Both the position numbers and the translations under genes were made by a program. From Candidatus Woesearchaeota archaeon (GTDB lineage Archaea > Nanobdellota > Nanobdellia > Woesearchaeales > JACPBV01), in assembly GCA_019323195.1 (NCBI GenBank), contig JAHWHQ010000018.1, positions 1-8,966 of the forward strand: a DNA stretch of 8,966 bases, in the 5' to 3' direction. This document shows, in pieces, positions 6,076 to 8,966 of this stretch (positions within the stretch are counted from its first letter, which is position 1; the number at the start of each line of letters is the position of its first letter). The notes under the pieces were generated by a model. The model saw only the letters and a program-made list of their open reading frames with translations, was not told where the DNA came from and did no database searches.

Positions 6076-6749
6076 AGAGTATCATCCTCCGTCATATTTA
6101 TCCAGTATCCCTTGACTGGGGTTATCTCCGTCAATGTTCCAGAACCCAGATATGGATTATAGTACAGATAAGCATCCTCAGTAGTATTATATGTCCAGAC
6201 TATGGAATAGCTTCCGTTTATGTATGAGAAAGCATCTGAAGGGCTTTTAGAAGCATTCAGCGGGTAGCCTATCAGGTTCCATCCCCGCACCACGTTTATC
6301 ATATTAGGGTATTTTATCGTTCCTCTTATGCTCAGGTTGCAGTCATTTTCAACATTAACCCAATATCCTTTTTTCTCGCTTATCAAGGTAATATCCTGGA
6401 CAACCCATGACGGCAGGCTGGGATTATAGGCCTTCCAGTGGTCAGAATCATCTGAAGCGTCATAATTATGTATCGAAGCATAATCCCCGTAGATAGGGTC
6501 CAGCATAGACCCAGGCGTCTTATCGCTTGGTATGCATGCAAAAGTAACAAGATTCCACCCCTCAACCATAGTAAGGTTGCATGTCGTATTCATATCCAGG
6601 GACTTTATAAAGACCTTTGCCACTGCAGCCCCTAATATTGACACCTTGCCTGCAAGCATCTCCAACGGAAGGACACTGGCCAGTACAATAAGCACTACCA
6701 GTATTATGACAATCCATCTTTTTAGTGAGAGTCTGTTCAGTTTCATCAT
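6063..6749 (-). CDS. Secreted or N-anchored protein with two GWNL...GYW repeats, 228 aa
   Basis: Residues 11-29 form a hydrophobic segment after KRW. No strong cleavage site follows at once, so it may be a membrane anchor, though AVA at 42-44 could be processed. The rest is two copies of a repeat known from many archaeal and bacterial extracellular proteins. Copy 1 (about 60-143) has EGWNLVTF, WKAYNPS and KKGYWVNV. Copy 2 (about 150-228) has RGWNLIGYP, YLYYNPY and VKGYWINMT. The second copy ends exactly at the stop, leaving no C-terminal anchor. Cysteines 57, 72 and 137 are all in or before copy 1. Several sequons occur (NTT, NLT, NAS, NGS, NMT). The start overlaps the preceding stop as ATGA; a second ATG follows immediately. 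Role unknown beyond surface location. Confidence 0.88.
   Translation of the reverse strand: MMKLNRLSLKRWIVIILVVLIVLASVLPLEMLAGKVSILGAAVAKVFIKSLDMNTTCNLTMVEGWNLVTFACIPSDKTPGSMLDPIYGDYASIHNYDASDDSDHWKAYNPSLPSWVVQDITLISEKKGYWVNVENDCNLSIRGTIKYPNMINVVRGWNLIGYPLNASKSPSDAFSYINGSYSIVWTYNTTEDAYLYYNPYLGSGTLTEITPVKGYWINMTEDDTLWVI
6086..6090 (-). promoter_or_regulatory. Shine-Dalgarno site of the small FYG gene
   Basis: GGAGG, followed 10 nt later by the ATG at 6075. It lies inside the coding end of the upstream gene and decides this start over internal alternatives. It is the strongest ribosome site in the operon. Confidence 0.6.
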
Positions 6750-7480
6750 ATCAGCTCAACATAAAAATAATAGGGTGTTGATGACGTCCAGCTCGACAGG
6801 CCCACCTCAGGCAGTATCATCTGGAAATCATATGTCTGGTCTGGCCTATAGCCCATAACATCATTCTCGATTATTGTCGCATATACCATATAGCTTTGGT
6901 CGTAAAGCAAAACCTCCTCAAAATCAGTGCTTTGGCTTGAATCATCCACATATGTATGCACAGAATAGCAGCTGTCTTCTGTTATCTCCTCAGAGCCGAC
7001 ATAAAAAGAATTATGGTCCTGTGTGCTGAATGTGGTTGATATATTATCATTAGGGTTCGACGTATGGTCCAATGCTATCTCCTCATCGGTAATATCAGAT
7101 GGTGTAGCGCAGGCAATATCGCTCCAGGTGACGGTAGAAGAGCTTCTTGTGGCGTATACCTCCCCTACAAGCGTAGCTACGGACCAGTCAAATACAGAGT
7201 AGCCGCTTGCATCATCCAGCACCAAAGTTCCTGTAACATTTCCGACATAGGCCTTCCACCTCAGGTTCTGCGTTGTGGAGTTAAGGACCATTGTTGTTAT
7301 CGACCCTCCGGAGGTATTTACAAGGGCAGCGCTTGCTGGTGTTGCTGTCTCGTTCTTAATTGTATTAACGCTAGGGCCTGAAGGTACAGCTACTGCATTG
7401 AATGAGCTTATTATTGCTATAACTAGGAAAATAGCTGCTATCACTACTGAAATCCTAAAACTGCTGCACGTTTTTTTCAT
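6746..7480 (-). CDS. Secreted protein of the YYFYVE-ending family, 244 aa (paralogue of the gene at 8163)
   Basis: Signal peptide at residues 1-31 (hydrophobic 10-27, cleavage AVA before VPSG). A Ser/Thr/Ala-rich stretch (32-70) is followed by a compact domain with W75KAYVGNVTGTLVLDD, FDW, GEVYA, cysteines 124 and 171, SFYVGSEEI, EEVLLYD, YATIIEND, YDFQMILP, and the terminal STPYYFYVELI. It has no membrane anchor. The partial protein encoded from 8163 shares all these blocks in the same order, including both cysteines, so the pair descend from one ancestor. I do not recognise a named family; similar proteins seem frequent in DPANN genomes (from memory, not checked). Its start lies 26 bp inside the HTH gene with GGATGA just before the ATG. 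A secreted structural subunit is the best guess. Confidence 0.87.
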   Translation of the reverse strand: MKKTCSSFRISVVIAAIFLVIAIISSFNAVAVPSGPSVNTIKNETATPASAALVNTSGGSITTMVLNSTTQNLRWKAYVGNVTGTLVLDDASGYSVFDWSVATLVGEVYATRSSSTVTWSDIACATPSDITDEEIALDHTSNPNDNISTTFSTQDHNSFYVGSEEITEDSCYSVHTYVDDSSQSTDFEEVLLYDQSYMVYATIIENDVMGYRPDQTYDFQMILPEVGLSSWTSSTPYYFYVELI

Positions 7481-7985
7481 GTTTCATCCTTCTTCTCTTT
7501 CTTTTGGCCCTTTGATAAACAGTCCATACTGTCCTGTCATCCCTGTTAAGCAAAGAGGCAACCTTGCAGTACCTAAGCCCAAGCTCATCCCGGAGATACT
7601 CTGTGATAGACTCAAGAACGCTTAATGACCTGTCCCTTAATATTGAGATAGGGACATACAACCCTGTATTGCCCTCAACAAACCTCTGCGCCATCTTCTT
7701 TCTGGAGCTGGAATATGCCCCCCATATAGTCCTTTCATCCCTGTTTAAGATATGTGCAATCTCCCTGTACCTAAGCCCGATCTCCTCCTTCATGTATTTT
7801 GTAATGGCCTCAAGCGCGCTTAAAGAAGAGTCATCAAAGATGGAAAGGGGAAGGAAGGCATCCCCAATCCAGCTATTGATCATTATAATATTATTATGGT
7901 ACTTGAGCAGCTCAGAAAAACCCTCGTTGTCAAAACTAAAGAAATTATTGTTTTTTTCGTTTAAAACGCAGATTTGGTCTTGCAT
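7455..7985 (-). CDS. Tandem helix-turn-helix DNA-binding regulator, 176 aa
   Basis: Two copies of the same unit make up most of the protein. Copy 1 (residues 44-97) is FLPLSIF..SSLSALEAITKY, LGLRYREIAHILNRDERTIW, then basic. Copy 2 (110-163) is YVPISIL..RSLSVLESITEY, LGLRYCKVASLLNRDDRTVW, then basic, at a constant offset of 66 residues. Each carries a helix-turn-helix resembling sigma-70 region 4 (YREIAHILNRDERTIW), so one chain should present two DNA-reading heads, like a covalent dimer. The C-terminus is strongly basic (RAKRKRRRMKHEK). The first 43 residues are Asn-rich and unlike the rest. No Shine-Dalgarno precedes the ATG at 7985; a later ATG at residue 35 (7883) is possible but has no better signal. 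It is first in a five-gene surface operon and behind a repeated operator-like site, so an autoregulator of the operon is likely. Confidence 0.87.
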   Translation of the reverse strand: MQDQICVLNEKNNNFFSFDNEGFSELLKYHNNIIMINSWIGDAFLPLSIFDDSSLSALEAITKYMKEEIGLRYREIAHILNRDERTIWGAYSSSRKKMAQRFVEGNTGLYVPISILRDRSLSVLESITEYLRDELGLRYCKVASLLNRDDRTVWTVYQRAKRKRRRMKHEKNVQQF

Positions 7986-7987
7986 TA

Positions 7988-8046
7988 TACTTGTTATGTA
8001 AGTAAAACCTATCTTATCTTAAGTACCCTACTTGTTATGTAAGTAA
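7988..8046. promoter_or_regulatory. Two 18-bp direct repeats, candidate operator of the tandem-HTH operon
   Basis: TACTTGTTATGTAAGTAA occurs exactly twice, at 7988-8005 and 8029-8046. Start-to-start spacing is 41 bp, close to four helical turns, so both copies face the same side of the DNA. Each copy is an imperfect dyad with arms TACTT and AAGTA, and one further AAGTA lies between them (8021-8025). The first copy ends 2 bp before the ATG at 7985 and covers the presumed transcription start; the second lies just upstream of the TATA-like box. Binding here would block the promoter, as expected for autorepression. Confidence 0.62.
8015..8022 (-). promoter_or_regulatory. Putative TATA-like box of the surface operon
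   Basis: Minus strand TTAAGATA, a weak match to an archaeal TATA box. It is centred about 33 bp before the ATG and midway between the two 18-bp repeats. It predicts a start near 7993 and a leader of under 10 nt, in keeping with the absent Shine-Dalgarno sequence. Confidence 0.4.
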
Positions 8047-8121
8047 TAGCCATCGTTAAATTACCCCTCCATTATTCCACTAAAAAATTACCGCCTCTTC
8101 CCTCTCTATTCAATAACTAAC

Positions 8122-8157
8122 AAAAAAGCATGTCAAAAAAATAAAAAAATAAAAATT
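8122..8157 (-). terminator. Oligo-T terminator after the YYFYVE paralogue
   Basis: Just past the stop at 8163 the minus strand carries successive T runs (TTTTT, TTTTTTT, TTTTTTT, TTTTTT) without a stable hairpin. This is the usual archaeal intrinsic terminator form. It insulates the gene from the operon promoter that follows. Confidence 0.6.
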
Positions 8158-8162
8158 AAGGC

Positions 8163-8966
8163 CTATTCTATCTCCACATAAAAGTAATACGGTGTTGACG
8201 TATCCTGCTTAGGGCCTGCATGGCCGTCATCGCCTACAAGAAGCTGGAAGTCATGGGTCTCGTTGTCAAAGCCTATTATATCTGTATCATTATCCCCTCT
8301 CCTGTTCTCTATTATTGTAGTGTAGATGATTGTTTCAGAGTCATTAACTGTCAACAGGACCTCCTGGAAATTGTTCCCGTCCTCTGTGCCGTCCCACTTG
8401 TAATTGTCAGGGTCGCTTCCGCAAAAGCTGTTGTCAACCTTAAACTGGTTCTGCTCATTAGGGTCTGTCTTGTTGACGCAGACAGACTCATAGGTGTTTG
8501 TTGCCGGGCAGGAGCCTGCTGATATGTTTATCGTGCCTACAAAGAATTCAGCATGATCCTCATAAGTATATCCCGTGGAAGTTCTTGATGTAACTATCGT
8601 ACCTGTCACATTAAAGGTCTCATCAACGCCGTCATAATCGCCTGAAAGAAGGCCCAAAGACCATGCCAAGTTGCCGGTCTCAAGCTCAGTCAGGTTCAAA
8701 ACATTAGTGGTTGTTGTGCTTCGTGCTCCGCTGTCCCAGGTATAAGTATGCCTGCTTCCATTATTCGTATAATTAAAGCAATGTACTGTAAGCCAATTTG
8801 TTACCTCCTGCGAAGCGGCATAGACCTCGCCCTGCGGCTCTGCTGCATACCAGTCATACATAGTATGGTTCTGAGCATCATCCAATGTTATAGTTCCAAC
8901 AATATCCCCGTAATAGCCCTGCCAGGTCTGGGTCTGTGTTACCGTAGTTATGGTTATCTGTGTAAC
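8163..8966 (-). CDS. Secreted protein of the YYFYVE-ending family, N-terminus beyond window
   Basis: The frame is open from the right edge (VTQITITTVTQTQTW at 8966) to TAG at 8163, giving 267 visible residues; an apparent TTG start at 8885 is internal. It aligns with the 244-aa protein of the operon: WQGYYGDIVGTITLDD (visible residues 15-30), YDW, GEVYA, cysteine 63, FFVGTINI, cysteine 153, QEVLLTV, YTTIIEN, IGFDNETHDFQLLV, ending STPYYFYVEIE. It is longer owing to an inserted Thr/Ser-rich segment (about 70-135) and a loop with an extra cysteine pair (163, 182). Many sequons are visible. The missing N-terminus should carry a signal peptide. It is transcribed in the same direction as the operon but separated by a terminator, so it has its own promoter to the right. 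Surface subunit, specific role unknown. Confidence 0.86.
   Translation of the reverse strand, partial: VTQITITTVTQTQTWQGYYGDIVGTITLDDAQNHTMYDWYAAEPQGEVYAASQEVTNWLTVHCFNYTNNGSRHTYTWDSGARSTTTTNVLNLTELETGNLAWSLGLLSGDYDGVDETFNVTGTIVTSRTSTGYTYEDHAEFFVGTINISAGSCPATNTYESVCVNKTDPNEQNQFKVDNSFCGSDPDNYKWDGTEDGNNFQEVLLTVNDSETIIYTTIIENRRGDNDTDIIGFDNETHDFQLLVGDDGHAGPKQDTSTPYYFYVEIE

Noticed and set aside
7564..8001. Plus-strand 145-codon frame opposite the HTH gene
   Set aside because: It is Ser/Leu/Ile-rich, the antisense shadow of the duplicated HTH units, and the HTH reading is clearly the coding one.
7988..8046. CRISPR-like repeat
   Set aside because: There are only two 18-bp copies with a 23-bp spacer, no further units, and a promoter between them. 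It fits an operator.

Overview
This window most likely comes from an archaeon, and the protein repertoire looks like an uncultivated DPANN-type lineage (Woesearchaeota-like; moderate confidence, from recognition only). The evidence is AT-rich TATA boxes placed about 25 bp before probable starts, leaderless or near-leaderless messages, oligo-T termination, a ribbon-helix-helix mini-protein, and secreted proteins dense in N-X-S/T sequons with cadherin-like, FN3-like, thrombospondin-like and 'CFDGIQN..DEEGVDCGG' cysteine modules. Nearly everything encoded is cell-envelope material plus small DNA-binding regulators.

Layout. (1) 1-1779, minus strand: a 52-residue ribbon-helix-helix (RHH) protein, coupled by an ATGA overlap to a large secreted protein that runs off the left edge. 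(2) 1780-2374: a regulatory intergenic region holding the RHH promoter, a pair of abutting perfect palindromes, and a 391-bp insertion with 15-bp terminal inverted repeats and a 7-bp target duplication. This is a non-autonomous, hairpin-rich mobile element (MITE-like) that landed 13 bp upstream of the next gene's TATA box. (3) 2375-3046, plus strand: a secreted or membrane-anchored TPR protein starting with TTG. (4) 3095-7985, minus strand: five genes that overlap end to end (26, 4, 13 and 4 bp) and surely form one operon. In transcription order they are a tandem helix-turn-helix regulator; a secreted protein ending in an aromatic YYFYVE motif; a two-repeat GWNL/GYW surface protein; a small membrane-anchored FYG-domain protein; and an 826-residue transmembrane protein with an FYG domain, two cadherin-like domains, cysteine modules, three membrane helices and a cytosolic helical tail. 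(5) 7986-8162: the operon's promoter, flanked by two copies of an 18-bp repeat, and the terminator of the gene beyond. (6) 8163-8966, minus strand: the C-terminal part of a second YYFYVE protein, a paralogue of the second operon gene.

Interpretation. The five-gene operon looks like a self-regulated cell-surface module. A DNA-binding protein made of two copies of one HTH unit sits first, behind two copies of an operator-like repeat spaced four helical turns apart around the TATA box. The remaining products are all exported and repeatedly share domains with one another. The 826-residue protein is built to link an extracellular adhesive region to a cytosolic helical domain that carries an unrecognised internal repeat. 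No enzyme is evident, so the function (adhesion, envelope assembly, partner contact or signalling) cannot be assigned from the sequence.
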